A stretch of DNA of 64,000 nucleotides, from NCBI RefSeq assembly GCF_036647415.1, contig NZ_JAVXKG010000008.1, positions 1 to 64,000 on the forward strand, given 5' to 3'. Positions 48,000-56,308 of the stretch are shown here, in pieces (positions within the stretch are counted from its first letter, which is position 1; each line of letters begins with the position of its first letter). The DNA comes from Empedobacter sp036647415. GTDB taxonomy: Bacteria; Bacteroidota; Bacteroidia; Flavobacteriales; Weeksellaceae. Under the pieces are notes generated by a model. That model was not told the DNA's origin and made no database searches. It saw only the letters and a list, made by a program, of their open reading frames with translations. The position numbers were made by a program, and so were the translations under genes.

Positions 48000-49202
48000 T
48001 TATCTTCTTCCTCCTCGAGAACCTCCTCCAGTGCTACCACCACGAGAGCCTCCTCCCATACTTCCACTTCCCATACTACTTCCTCTACTTGGAGAAGGTG
48101 TGTATGTAGAACGTGGTTGGCTTGATTGACTTCTGTTGTTGTCATAGCTACGAGTTGGTTGTTGTGTTTGCATTTCTCTCATTGGTCGAGTATTATACTG
48201 CGACTGTGGTTGTCTTGTTTCGTTACGATTAGGACGAGTGTTATTTATTTGACTCTGTCCAGTAGAAGGTCTAACTTCTCTTGTAGGACGAGTCCCGTTT
48301 ATTTGACCTTGTTCAGCACTTGGTCTTACTTCACGTGTTGGACGAATAGTACCAGTTTGTCCCTGAGCAGAAGGTCTAACTTCGCGACTTGGACGTGTTG
48401 TTCCGTTGATTGTATTTCCACGAGAAGGTCTTAATCCACTTGATGATTGGTTGTTTCTACCATTTAAACTTCCGATTGGACGAGTTGAGTTAATCGTATT
48501 GTTAAAACGTCCACCATATCTGTTACCAGGTTGAGAGTAAATACCTCTTGGTCTGTATCCGTAATTTCCGTAATAACCATTTCCGTACCAGCTATTCCAT
48601 CCGTAATGAGGGTATCCCCATCCGCCGTACCAAGGATCGTTCCATCCCCAATTCATAGAAAAGCCAAAGCCTCCTCCGTACCATCCGTTTGAATACCATG
48701 GATTATAGTATCCCCATCTCCATGGATTGTAAAAACTACCCCATCCATAATAACCACCATACCAAGGTGAGTTATTCCAAATATTAATTTCTACACCATC
48801 ATTTCTTCCCCAATCGTATGTACTATTTCCAGAATATTTTAGTTGATAATCATCGTTGTTATAAAAACTATTCCACCCGTTTGAATTTATTTTTACTTTG
48901 TTAGAAGAATTTGTTGTACTGTCATTTTCATCTTGATAATAAAATTGTTCGGCACCATTTCCTTCTGCATCAAAATAAGGGCTTCCTATTTTAATTTCAC
49001 TCGGATTATCTTGTTCACTTTGCTCATTACCATATTGTGGTTGAGCTTCCTGATATGTTTTGTCTGTTTTTGGATTATAGTAAACACCATCACTCTCATA
49101 ACCGCTAGGTTGATAAGTAGAACAAGACGAAATTCCTAAAACAACTCCTAAAGCAAGTGTTATTTTAGATAATTTATTAGAAATTTTATAAACTTTGTTC
49201 AT
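48000..49202 (-). CDS. Repeat-rich Trp/Tyr/Gly lipoprotein, function unknown
   Basis: A 400-residue lipoprotein (LGISSC lipobox, Cys27 from the chosen start). Three low-complexity parts follow: an Asn/Asp/Ser-rich acidic part; a Trp/Tyr/Gly/Pro-rich part (GWGSFYNPWRWGYYNPWY-like, about 150-225); and an Arg-rich tail with at least three 17-18-residue repeats of RPTREVRPSxxxGQ (about 270-340), ending in a Ser/Gly/Arg-rich tail (GGGSRGG). Such proteins occur beside proS in related flavobacteria. It is upstream of the FadL-like gene (19-base gap). A surface or outer-membrane location is likely; function unknown. The start chosen omits 18 upstream codons that would ruin the signal peptide. Confidence 0.75.
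   Translation of the reverse strand: MNKVYKISNKLSKITLALGVVLGISSCSTYQPSGYESDGVYYNPKTDKTYQEAQPQYGNEQSEQDNPSEIKIGSPYFDAEGNGAEQFYYQDENDSTTNSSNKVKINSNGWNSFYNNDDYQLKYSGNSTYDWGRNDGVEINIWNNSPWYGGYYGWGSFYNPWRWGYYNPWYSNGWYGGGFGFSMNWGWNDPWYGGWGYPHYGWNSWYGNGYYGNYGYRPRGIYSQPGNRYGGRFNNTINSTRPIGSLNGRNNQSSSGLRPSRGNTINGTTRPSREVRPSAQGQTGTIRPTREVRPSAEQGQINGTRPTREVRPSTGQSQINNTRPNRNETRQPQSQYNTRPMREMQTQQPTRSYDNNRSQSSQPRSTYTPSPSRGSSMGSGSMGGGSRGGSTGGGSRGGRR
48180..48440 (-). repeat. Tandem coding repeats in the repeat-rich lipoprotein gene
   Basis: At least three 51-54-base units encoding RPTREVRPS plus a short Gln/Gly linker, with degenerate copies on both sides (RPSREVRPS, RPNRNETR). Confidence 0.75.
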
Positions 49203-49231
49203 AATTATAAATTTACGTCGTTTGTTATCTT

Positions 49232-49239
49232 TAAATTTG
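49232..49239 (+). promoter_or_regulatory. -7 element of proS
   Basis: TAAATTTG followed by CA, an exact TAnnTTTG match 66 bases upstream of the proS ATG. Confidence 0.45.
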
Positions 49240-49305
49240 CATACATTTATAGGCAAAATTTATGCCAAGTAAAGATACAAAACTTATCAACAAATATAAA
49301 AGATT

Positions 49306-50784
49306 ATGGCAAAATTAACAACTCGTGCTGAGGATTACTCTAAATGGTACAATGAGCTTGTTGTAAAAGCGAATCTAGCTGAAAATTCTAAGGTTAGAGG
49401 TTGTATGGTGATAAAACCATACGGCTATGCTATTTGGGAAAAACTACAAGCAGAATTAGATAAAAGATTTAAAGAAACTGGTCATCAAAATGCTTATTTC
49501 CCCTTATTTGTTCCTAAAAGTTTATTTGAAGCTGAAGAGAAAAATGCGGAAGGTTTTGCAAAAGAATGTGCTGTAGTAACACATTATAGATTAAAAAATG
49601 ATCCAGATAATAAAGGTAAATTAATTGTAGATCCTGATGCAAAATTAGAAGAAGAATTAATTGTTCGTCCTACTTCAGAAGCAATTATTTGGAGTACGTA
49701 TAAAAACTGGATTCAATCTTACCGTGATTTACCAATCTTAATCAATCAATGGGCAAATGTTGTACGTTGGGAGATGCGTACACGTTTATTTTTGCGTACG
49801 GCAGAGTTTTTATGGCAAGAAGGACATACGGCACACGAAACACGTGAAGAAGCAATTGTAGAAGCAAAACAAATGCAAGATGTTTATGCTGATGTTGTCG
49901 AAAATTTTATGGCAATTCCAGTTGTGAAAGGTTATAAAACAGAATCTGAACGTTTTGCTGGTGCTGATGATACGTATACTATTGAGGCTTTGATGCAAGA
50001 TGGTAAAGCATTACAAGCTGGTACTTCTCACTTTTTAGGTCAAAACTTTGCGAAAGCTTTTGATGTAAAGTTTACAAGTAAAGAAGGAAAACAAGAATAT
50101 GTATGGGCAACATCTTGGGGAGTTTCTACTCGTTTGATGGGAGCATTAATTATGACACATTCTGATGATTTAGGATTGGTTTTACCTCCGAAATTAGCGC
50201 CAATACAAGTTGTTGTTGTACCAATTTATAAAACAGAAGAACAATTAGAAGAAATTCGTAATGTTGTAGATAAATTTTCTGGTGAATTAAAAGCGAAAGG
50301 AATCTCTATCAAATTTGATGATGATGAACAAGCTAAACCAGGTTGGAAATTTGCAGAATACGAATTGAAAGGTGTTCCTGTACGAATTGCAATTGGACCA
50401 AAAGATTTAGAAAAAGGTCAAGTTGAGGTTGCTCGTCGTGATACGTTAGAGAAACAATTTATTTCATTAGATAATGTAGGAACAGAGGTTGCACAATTAT
50501 TAGAAGATATTCAAGCTAATTTATACAACCGTGCTTTAGATTATCGTGATACTCATATTACAGAGGCAACAGATTTTACTGAATTTAAAGAAATTTTAGA
50601 TAATAAAGGAGGATTTATTTCTGCTTTATGGGACGGAACGGAAGAAACGGAAGAGGCAGTGAAAAATGCAACAAAAGCGACAATTCGTTGTATTCCTCAA
50701 GCATTTGAAACACCAACAGAAGGTATTGATATATTTTCTGGAAAACCTGCAAAATATAGAGTTTTATATGCAAAAGCATATTAA
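49306..50784 (+). CDS. proS: Prolyl-tRNA synthetase, archaeal/eukaryote-like (type 3)
   Basis: Charges tRNA-Pro. Class II motifs are present: motif 1 region (GCMVIKPYGYAIWEKLQ), TSEAIIWSTYKNWIQSYRDLPILINQW, motif 2 (RWEMRTRLFLRTAEFLWQEGHTAH, about 145-168) and the C-terminal motif 3 region (ATSWGVSTRLMGALI). The anticodon-binding domain (about 300-400) and the extra C-terminal zinc-like domain ending in a Tyr (YAKAY) mark the archaeal/eukaryote type rather than the bacterial type with an editing insert. Length 492 is normal. Single gene with a terminator shared with the convergent neighbour. Confidence 0.95.
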   Translation: MAKLTTRAEDYSKWYNELVVKANLAENSKVRGCMVIKPYGYAIWEKLQAELDKRFKETGHQNAYFPLFVPKSLFEAEEKNAEGFAKECAVVTHYRLKNDPDNKGKLIVDPDAKLEEELIVRPTSEAIIWSTYKNWIQSYRDLPILINQWANVVRWEMRTRLFLRTAEFLWQEGHTAHETREEAIVEAKQMQDVYADVVENFMAIPVVKGYKTESERFAGADDTYTIEALMQDGKALQAGTSHFLGQNFAKAFDVKFTSKEGKQEYVWATSWGVSTRLMGALIMTHSDDLGLVLPPKLAPIQVVVVPIYKTEEQLEEIRNVVDKFSGELKAKGISIKFDDDEQAKPGWKFAEYELKGVPVRIAIGPKDLEKGQVEVARRDTLEKQFISLDNVGTEVAQLLEDIQANLYNRALDYRDTHITEATDFTEFKEILDNKGGFISALWDGTEETEEAVKNATKATIRCIPQAFETPTEGIDIFSGKPAKYRVLYAKAY

Positions 50785-50820
50785 AATTTAAAATACATTA
50801 AGACGGAAAAACTTTCCAAA

Positions 50821-50855
50821 ATAGAAAAGGAGCTATTAATTAGCTCCTTTTCTAT
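50821..50855. terminator. Bidirectional terminator between proS and the LTXXQ gene
   Basis: Perfect 15-base-pair stem ATAGAAAAGGAGCTA / TAGCTCCTTTTCTAT with loop TTAAT. The TTA in the loop (50836-50838) is the TAA stop of the minus-strand gene, so one arm codes for its last residues. Confidence 0.88.
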
Positions 50856-51165
50856 TTTGATGTTTTTTAGCGTGTAATTCTTTTAATTTTGCTTTTTGTT
50901 CTGGCGTAAAAATTGTACTTATTTCGTCAAATTCTTTTTTACGAACTTCCTTCATTTTACGTTTCAATTCCAGTTTTTCATCTTTGTAACTGTCTTCAAT
51001 TTGTTTGATTTTGATTACTTGAGCATCACTCAAATTCAAATCTTTTTTTAATTCTTGAAGTTTTTGTTCTCTCGAAACATCATTATTTCTGTCTTGTGCA
51101 CTAACTGCAGTTAATGTAAAAGCAAACAATCCGATACTTAAGTATTTATAAATTCTATTTTTCAT
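50836..51165 (-). CDS. Small periplasmic LTXXQ/Spy-like protein
   Basis: A 109-residue exported protein. Signal peptide (about 1-23, AVSAQ) followed by charged helices with two LTxxQ-like motifs: LNLSDAQVIKIKQIE and FTPEQKAKLKEL. This is the pattern of the Spy/CpxP family, whose members act as periplasmic chaperones or stress sensors. The highly basic and acidic helix (KDEKLELKRKMKEVRKKEFDE) fits. The start is the ATG for MKNRIYKY; a longer frame upstream lacks a signal peptide. Function beyond the family is unknown. Confidence 0.8.
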   Translation of the reverse strand: MKNRIYKYLSIGLFAFTLTAVSAQDRNNDVSREQKLQELKKDLNLSDAQVIKIKQIEDSYKDEKLELKRKMKEVRKKEFDEISTIFTPEQKAKLKELHAKKHQNRKGAN

Positions 51166-51214
51166 AACAATCAATTTAATATTTTGTGTACGTTCTTTTG
51201 ACATCGATCGTGTA

Positions 51215-51348
51215 AAAAGGTTTAATCTAAGAAATGTTAATTTTTGTTTTTTTACATGACAATAAAAGATAAGAGTTGTAACATCTGATAAAAAGTGACG
51301 ACTGATAAAATTAATATTAAATATTTTTTGAAATCGATTAAACCTTTT
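51215..51348. repeat. 13-base inverted repeat pair upstream of the large barrel gene
   Basis: AAAAGGTTTAATC (51215-51227) and its exact complement GATTAAACCTTTT (51336-51348), 108 bases apart, with an additional small hairpin CCTTTT/AAAAGG (51343-51357). The region between holds no gene. It may be a folded leader or a regulatory RNA. Confidence 0.4.
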
Positions 51349-51408
51349 CCAAAAAGGATTGTCAAACTATTTAGTAAAATTTTAAACTACAAAAGAAAAA
51401 TTAAACAA

Positions 51409-53961
51409 ATGAGGTTAAGAAATTTATTTGCTTTAATGTTTATCTGTGTTTGTGCAAGTATAAATGCGCAAGAGCTTTTAAAGATTAAAGGAAAAGTCTT
51501 ATCGAGTGACAACAAGCCAGTTGAGTATACGACAATTTCGCTTGAAAGTACCGAAGAAGGAGTTGTTGCAGAAGGAGCAACAGATGCAAAAGGAGATTTT
51601 GTGATAGAAGCAAAAGCTGGTCATTATATTTTAGTAATAGAGCCATTAGGATATGATTTGATTCAAAAAGATATTGATTTAACTTCAGCTTTAGATTTAG
51701 GAACTTTTAAAGTAAAAACAGAGCAAACTGTATCTCTTGGAGCGGCTGTTGTTACGGCAGAAAAACCAATTTATAAAGTAGAATTGGATAAAAAAGTTTA
51801 CGATATGGCAAATGATCCAATGTCAAAAGGTCAAACTTTATCAGATGCTTTGGCGAATGTGCCATCTGTACAAGTAGATGCAGAAGGTAATGTGTCGTTA
51901 AGAGGAAATGATAATGTAAAGTTTTTGATTGATGGAAAACCATCTGGAATGTTAGGTGTTTCGGATGTTGCTGAAGCGTTGAAAAATATTCCTGCAGAAA
52001 ATGTAGAACGTATAGAGTTGGTTACAAATCCATCTGCACGTTATGAAGCTTCTGGTTCTGCTGGTATTATTAATATTGTTCTTAAAAAAGGTACAAATAC
52101 AGGATTTAACGGTTCTGCTACTATAAATGGAGGAATTCCAGAAACAGCAGGTGCTAATGTTAACTTAAATTATAAAACAACAAAATATAATCTTTACACA
52201 ACTTTAGGAACACGTTATGCAAACAATGAAGGTGGTGGAAGTGCTTTGTTAACAAGTTTTAAAAATAATTTAATCACAGATATTAGAAAAACAGATACAG
52301 AACGCGAACGTATTCGTCGTAATTATAATATACGTCTAGGAGGAGAATATTATTTAGATGATAAAAATACAATTGGTGCTTCTGCAGGTTATCGTTACAA
52401 TAATGGAAATAATATTAGTAATGTAGACTATTTTTATTATGATCCGAATTGGATGTTAACAGACAATACATCTCGAATAGAGAATGAAAAAGAGATTGAA
52501 AGTAACTTTGATGCAGATTTTAACTATAAACATGCATTTGATAAAAAAGGACACGAATTAGTTTTTACAGGACGCTATTCTTATAGTAAAGAAGATGAAA
52601 ATGGTAGAATTAATGAGTTTAATAATCAAAATGCAATTACCGATCGTGAAAATACATATAGTTTAGAAAAACAAAATACACTTGTTTTTACAACAGATTA
52701 TGTGAAACCAATCGGAGAAAAAGGAAAGTTTGAATTAGGAGCTCGTGCAGATTTTAACAATACAAAAACAAATAGTGGAAATGATATTGTTGATAATAAT
52801 AACGGAACACTAACTCCAAAACCAGGCTTTTTAGCTAATATAGATAACCAACAAAATGTATACGCAGCTTATGCACAATATGGAAATGCAATTGGCGAAA
52901 AATTTCAATACTTTGCAGGTTTACGTGTAGAAAGTTCGGATATCAGTATAAAGGATTATACAAACAATACAACTATCGAGAAAAAATACACTGATTTATT
53001 TCCAACCTTAACGTTGAATTATAAGTTTACAGATAAGAAAGAATTACAATTAAGTTATTCTCGTAGAATTCGTCGTCCAATGGGTTTCATGTTAATGCCA
53101 TTTTTCTCAAGTCTTAATGATAAAGATATCAGAAAAGGAAATCCAGATTTAAATCCAACATATACAAATTCGTTAGAATTATCTTACATCGCTACAGTAG
53201 GTAAATTAATGGTAACACCAACATTATTTTATCAAAGAACAACAGATATGATTAATGATTTTCAACGAAGAAATAATATTTTAGTTGGTCAAGATTCTAT
53301 AACAGGATTAGATAAATATGATAAATCATTTATCACAAAACCAGTAAATATTGGAAATGAAGATCGTTATGGATTAGATTTAACAACAACGTATCGCCCA
53401 TATAAATGGTGGAATTTAATGCTTAATGTTAATCTATTTGGATATAAAAGAACAGGAGTTTATTCAGAAACAAATAATGATTATTTAAATCCAGCAACAG
53501 GAAATGTAGAAACAAAAACAGATACACAAGATTTTTCTGGAGACGGATTTAGTTCTCGTGGTCGTTTATCATCAAGCTTTACATTACCAGCAGATTTTAA
53601 AATACAAGTTGCAGGTAATTATATGGGAAGTATAAAAACGGCACAACAAAAATCAGAAGATAATTTATCGATGGATTTTTCGATGTCAAAAGATTTATTG
53701 AATAAGAGAGCAACCATAACATTCAATATTCGTGATGTATTTGATAGTAGAAAACGTGAAATGACAAATTATTTAGAGGATTTATCAGAAAACACAAGTT
53801 CTACAAATTATAATAGCATGCGTTGGATGAAAAGATCTTTCAATTTATCATTTACATATCGCTTTAAAGCATCAAATGAAAAAGAGCAACGTGGAAAGCG
53901 TCCTGATGGAGGTGAAGAAATGGGAGGAGGTGAAGATATACCAATGCCAGCAGCTTCTTAG
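51409..53961 (+). CDS. TonB-dependent receptor-like outer-membrane beta-barrel with CarboxypepD-like domain
   Basis: An 850-residue outer-membrane protein. Signal peptide (1-22, ASINAQ). A carboxypeptidase-regulatory-like domain (about 27-105, LKIKGKVLSSDNKPVEYTTISL, GHYILVIEPLGY), then a plug (about 130-225, SKGQTLSDALANVPSVQVDAEGNVSLRGN, VERIELVTNPSARYEASGSAGIINIVLK) and a large barrel typical of the outer-membrane barrel family 3. No SusD partner is adjacent, so it is not a standard SusCD pair. The C-terminal Met/Glu/Gly-rich tail is unusual. The substrate is unknown. I reject a GTP start 38 codons upstream because the sequence there is not a signal peptide. Confidence 0.88.
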   Translation: MRLRNLFALMFICVCASINAQELLKIKGKVLSSDNKPVEYTTISLESTEEGVVAEGATDAKGDFVIEAKAGHYILVIEPLGYDLIQKDIDLTSALDLGTFKVKTEQTVSLGAAVVTAEKPIYKVELDKKVYDMANDPMSKGQTLSDALANVPSVQVDAEGNVSLRGNDNVKFLIDGKPSGMLGVSDVAEALKNIPAENVERIELVTNPSARYEASGSAGIINIVLKKGTNTGFNGSATINGGIPETAGANVNLNYKTTKYNLYTTLGTRYANNEGGGSALLTSFKNNLITDIRKTDTERERIRRNYNIRLGGEYYLDDKNTIGASAGYRYNNGNNISNVDYFYYDPNWMLTDNTSRIENEKEIESNFDADFNYKHAFDKKGHELVFTGRYSYSKEDENGRINEFNNQNAITDRENTYSLEKQNTLVFTTDYVKPIGEKGKFELGARADFNNTKTNSGNDIVDNNNGTLTPKPGFLANIDNQQNVYAAYAQYGNAIGEKFQYFAGLRVESSDISIKDYTNNTTIEKKYTDLFPTLTLNYKFTDKKELQLSYSRRIRRPMGFMLMPFFSSLNDKDIRKGNPDLNPTYTNSLELSYIATVGKLMVTPTLFYQRTTDMINDFQRRNNILVGQDSITGLDKYDKSFITKPVNIGNEDRYGLDLTTTYRPYKWWNLMLNVNLFGYKRTGVYSETNNDYLNPATGNVETKTDTQDFSGDGFSSRGRLSSSFTLPADFKIQVAGNYMGSIKTAQQKSEDNLSMDFSMSKDLLNKRATITFNIRDVFDSRKREMTNYLEDLSENTSSTNYNSMRWMKRSFNLSFTYRFKASNEKEQRGKRPDGGEEMGGGEDIPMPAAS

Positions 53962-53992
53962 TATTTAGTACATCTAAGAAATCAATAAAATA

Positions 53993-54023
53993 AAAAAAGG
54001 TTAGCAATTTGCTAACCTTTTTT
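53993..54023. terminator. Bidirectional terminator between the barrel gene and mscL
   Basis: Stem AAAAAAGGTTAGCA / TGCTAACCTTTTTT, 3-base loop, between convergent genes. Confidence 0.9.
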
Positions 54024-54041
54024 AGTTGAATAAAACTTTAT

Positions 54042-54479
54042 TTATTGTTTCTCTTTTAATAAATCTCTAATTTGTGCTAATAACTCTTCTTGAGTTGGAC
54101 CTGCTGGAGCAGCTTCCTCTTCCGATTTTTTCATTTTATTGATTGTTTTCACCATTAGAAAAACAACAAATGCAAGAAGAATAAAGTTGATAGCAACAGT
54201 AATAAAATTACCATACGCAAAAATAGCAGCATCAGGAGCAATTTCCTTCGCTTTTGCTAATGTAGATCCTGCAGGAATACTTTCAGCACCTTTACCTATT
54301 GCATAATAAATACTACTAAAATCTGGTTTACCAGCAATTGCCGCAACAATTGGCATAATCAAGTCATCTATAACGCTAGTAACAATTTTACCAAAAGCAC
54401 CACCGATGATTACACCGACTGCTAAGTCAAAAGCATTTCCTTTAACTGCAAATTCTTTAAATTCTTTTAAAAATCCCAT
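54042..54479 (-). CDS. mscL: Large-conductance mechanosensitive channel MscL
   Basis: Pentameric emergency valve against osmotic downshock. N-terminal FLKEFKEFAVKGNAFDLAVGVIIGGAFGKIVTSVIDDLIMPI is the classic MscL amphipathic helix and first membrane helix with its gating glycines; the second helix (about 88-112, NFITVAINFILLAFVVFLMV) and the charged cytoplasmic helix at the C-terminus are also present. Length 145 is normal. It lies 39 bases downstream of lgt and could be co-transcribed with yidD and lgt. Confidence 0.95.
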   Translation of the reverse strand: MGFLKEFKEFAVKGNAFDLAVGVIIGGAFGKIVTSVIDDLIMPIVAAIAGKPDFSSIYYAIGKGAESIPAGSTLAKAKEIAPDAAIFAYGNFITVAINFILLAFVVFLMVKTINKMKKSEEEAAPAGPTQEELLAQIRDLLKEKQ

Positions 54480-54518
54480 AAGTCTAAATTTATTTCAATG
54501 TTTGTATAATAATTTATT

Positions 54519-55415
54519 TTAGTTTGATTGTGTTGTATCTATTCTGTTTTTTGAAGAAACAAATAAGTAAATTCCGATTAACATAAAAGGAATACTCAAA
54601 ACTTGTCCGTTGTTTAATCCAATATTTAATGCTTGTGCAATAGCTTCTTCTCCTTGGTTTTCTTTGTAAAATTCTACAATGAAACGTATTAAAAATAAGA
54701 AAAATAAGAATATTCCTAACAAAGCACCTAAATTTTTTCTTTTTTCTGTTTTATTATAAGCATATAACATAACAAAGCCTAAGATAATATAACCAATTGC
54801 TTCGTAAATTTGAGCTGGATGGCGCGGTACAACTTCTCCGTAACCGCTACTTTGTTGATGAAATTTAACCGCCCAAGAAACAGCAGTTTCTTTTCCAACA
54901 ATTTCTGAATTGTAAAAATTACCAATTCGTACAGCAGCGCCTCCAAAAGGAACAACAACAGCAATACGATCTAATAACCAAAGTACATTTCTTTTCAGAT
55001 ATTTACGGCTAAATAAATAAGAAGAAATAATAACACCAAGAGCAGCACCATGACTTGCTAATCCACTAAAACCAACAAATTCGTAATTTTGTAATAAACC
55101 AAAAAAAGCAGATTCACCTGGTGCATGTTGCACTGGTAAAAAAACTTCAATCGGTCTTTCTATAAAAGCAGACGGATCATAAAATAAATATTCACCTAAT
55201 CTTGCTCCTGCAATAGCACCAATAAATGTGTAAAGAAATAATGGGTCTAATAATTCTTTCTTTTGATTCTCTTTTTTAAATATCTTCGACATCAAATACC
55301 ACCCAATTATAAAGGCAACTATCCAACATAAACTATAAATATGCACTTTAAATCCTCCTAATTCAAACAAATAAGGTTTCGGATCCCAATCGATATACGC
55401 TATTAAATTTATCAT
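54519..55415 (-). CDS. lgt: Prolipoprotein diacylglyceryl transferase
   Basis: Adds diacylglycerol to the lipobox cysteine of exported lipoproteins; it serves the many lipoproteins encoded around it. Seven predicted membrane helices. Family blocks: IVAFIIGWYLMSKIF, FIGAIAGARLGEYLFYDP (Lgt signature with the essential Arg), FSGLASHGAALG and RIGNFYNSEIVG, then the HPAQIYEAIGY block. Length 298 is slightly above the enterobacterial length. Its start overlaps the stop of yidD by 4 bases. Confidence 0.95.
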   Translation of the reverse strand: MINLIAYIDWDPKPYLFELGGFKVHIYSLCWIVAFIIGWYLMSKIFKKENQKKELLDPLFLYTFIGAIAGARLGEYLFYDPSAFIERPIEVFLPVQHAPGESAFFGLLQNYEFVGFSGLASHGAALGVIISSYLFSRKYLKRNVLWLLDRIAVVVPFGGAAVRIGNFYNSEIVGKETAVSWAVKFHQQSSGYGEVVPRHPAQIYEAIGYIILGFVMLYAYNKTEKRKNLGALLGIFLFFLFLIRFIVEFYKENQGEEAIAQALNIGLNNGQVLSIPFMLIGIYLFVSSKNRIDTTQSN

Positions 55416-55648
55416 TCTTTTTTGTTTTTAGGAACTGGGTCATAGCCATGTCCGCCCCACGGATGACAACGCCCAATTCGTTTTGTTCCAAGCCACAAAC
55501 CTTTTAGTAGACCATGCTCTTTTAATGCTTCAATCATATACGATGAGCAAGTTGGTTGATACCTACAATTACTTCCCATCCACGGAGAAATAGCAAGTTG
55601 ATAAAAACGAACGAAAAGAATAAATGGTTTTACCAAAAAATTGTTCAT
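55412..55648 (-). CDS. yidD: Membrane protein insertion efficiency factor YidD
   Basis: A 78-residue amphipathic membrane-associated protein that supports YidC-dependent insertion. All conserved blocks are visible: FYQLAISPWMGSNCRYQPTCSSYMIEALKEHG (with the paired cysteines) and RIGRCHPWGGHGYDPVP. It is the first gene of the yidD-lgt unit, with a -7 element only 4 bases upstream of its ATG. Confidence 0.94.
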   Translation of the reverse strand: MNNFLVKPFILFVRFYQLAISPWMGSNCRYQPTCSSYMIEALKEHGLLKGLWLGTKRIGRCHPWGGHGYDPVPKNKKE

Positions 55649-55652
55649 TAGA

Positions 55653-55660
55653 CAAAGTTA
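55653..55660 (-). promoter_or_regulatory. -7 element of the yidD-lgt operon
   Basis: Minus-strand TAACTTTG, an exact TAnnTTTG match whose last base lies 4 bases before the yidD ATG, predicting a leaderless mRNA. Confidence 0.45.
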
Positions 55661-55672
55661 ATCAATCAACGA

Positions 55673-55725
55673 AATAAAAAAAGAATCAACTCTAAAGTTT
55701 TATCCGCTTTTGGAGTTGATTCCGT
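55673..55725 (-). terminator. Terminator of the thioredoxin-family gene
   Basis: Stem GAATCAACTC / GAGTTGATTC with an inner AAAG/CTTT pairing; a run of seven A to the left gives a U-run on the minus strand. Confidence 0.8.
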
Positions 55726-55744
55726 TTATTTTATAAGTAAAAAA

Positions 55745-56251
55745 TTATTTTTTAATGTAAGATGCAGGATCTAATGCTTTGTAAGACCAGCCTTGTAAAA
55801 ACTCTAACACAACTTTCGGATCATGTCCTTTTACTTCTTTACTCTCTAAATAAGCCGAATTCTGTGTGTGAATTAAATTTCCTTTTCCATCTAAAATAAC
55901 AAAAACAGGAAATCCAAAACGTTCCGGATGATTTAGTGCTGCTAAAGTTGCTTCATTTTTATTTTTAGGCGAATAATTTACATGCACAACTTCGTAGTTA
56001 TTGGCAATATAATTTTTTACGTCTTCATTTTCTTTTGTCAACTTATCAAACATAATACACCAAGCACACCAGTTTCCACCTATCTGTAACAAAACATGTT
56101 TTTTTTCGGCAGACGCTTTTTGTACAGCATTCGCAATGTCTACTTTCGGATTAGCTTCTTCGCTATAAATTTTTGGTTTTTCGGTCTGTTGACCAAAAGC
56201 AAAACTTAATGATAAAACCATTAAGCTTAAGAAAAGTGATAATTTCTTCAT
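55745..56251 (-). CDS. Exported thioredoxin-family protein with CAWC motif
   Basis: A 168-residue periplasmic thioredoxin-like protein of the Thioredoxin_7/DsbD-gamma-like type. Signal peptide (about 1-20, FAFGQ). Redox site GGNWCAWCIMFDKLT (Cys at about 62 and 65), the YSPKNKNEA loop, the cis-proline FGFPVFVILDGKGN and a C-terminal helix. Likely to reduce or oxidise envelope proteins. Monocistronic on the minus strand. It differs clearly from the CIHC protein elsewhere in the window. Confidence 0.85.
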   Translation of the reverse strand: MKKLSLFLSLMVLSLSFAFGQQTEKPKIYSEEANPKVDIANAVQKASAEKKHVLLQIGGNWCAWCIMFDKLTKENEDVKNYIANNYEVVHVNYSPKNKNEATLAALNHPERFGFPVFVILDGKGNLIHTQNSAYLESKEVKGHDPKVVLEFLQGWSYKALDPASYIKK

Positions 56252-56308
56252 TTCGATTCTAAATATTCAATCGAAAATACAATAAAAAATTATGCCGAAA
56301 TTAGTTTT

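Noticed and set aside
48126..48434. Plus-strand frame opposite the Arg repeats
   Set aside because: Its Ser/Thr-rich periodicity is the complement of the RPTREVRPS repeats.
51295..51408. GTG start 38 codons upstream of the large barrel gene
   Set aside because: The extra residues are basic and do not form a signal peptide, whereas the ATG at 51409 gives a standard one.
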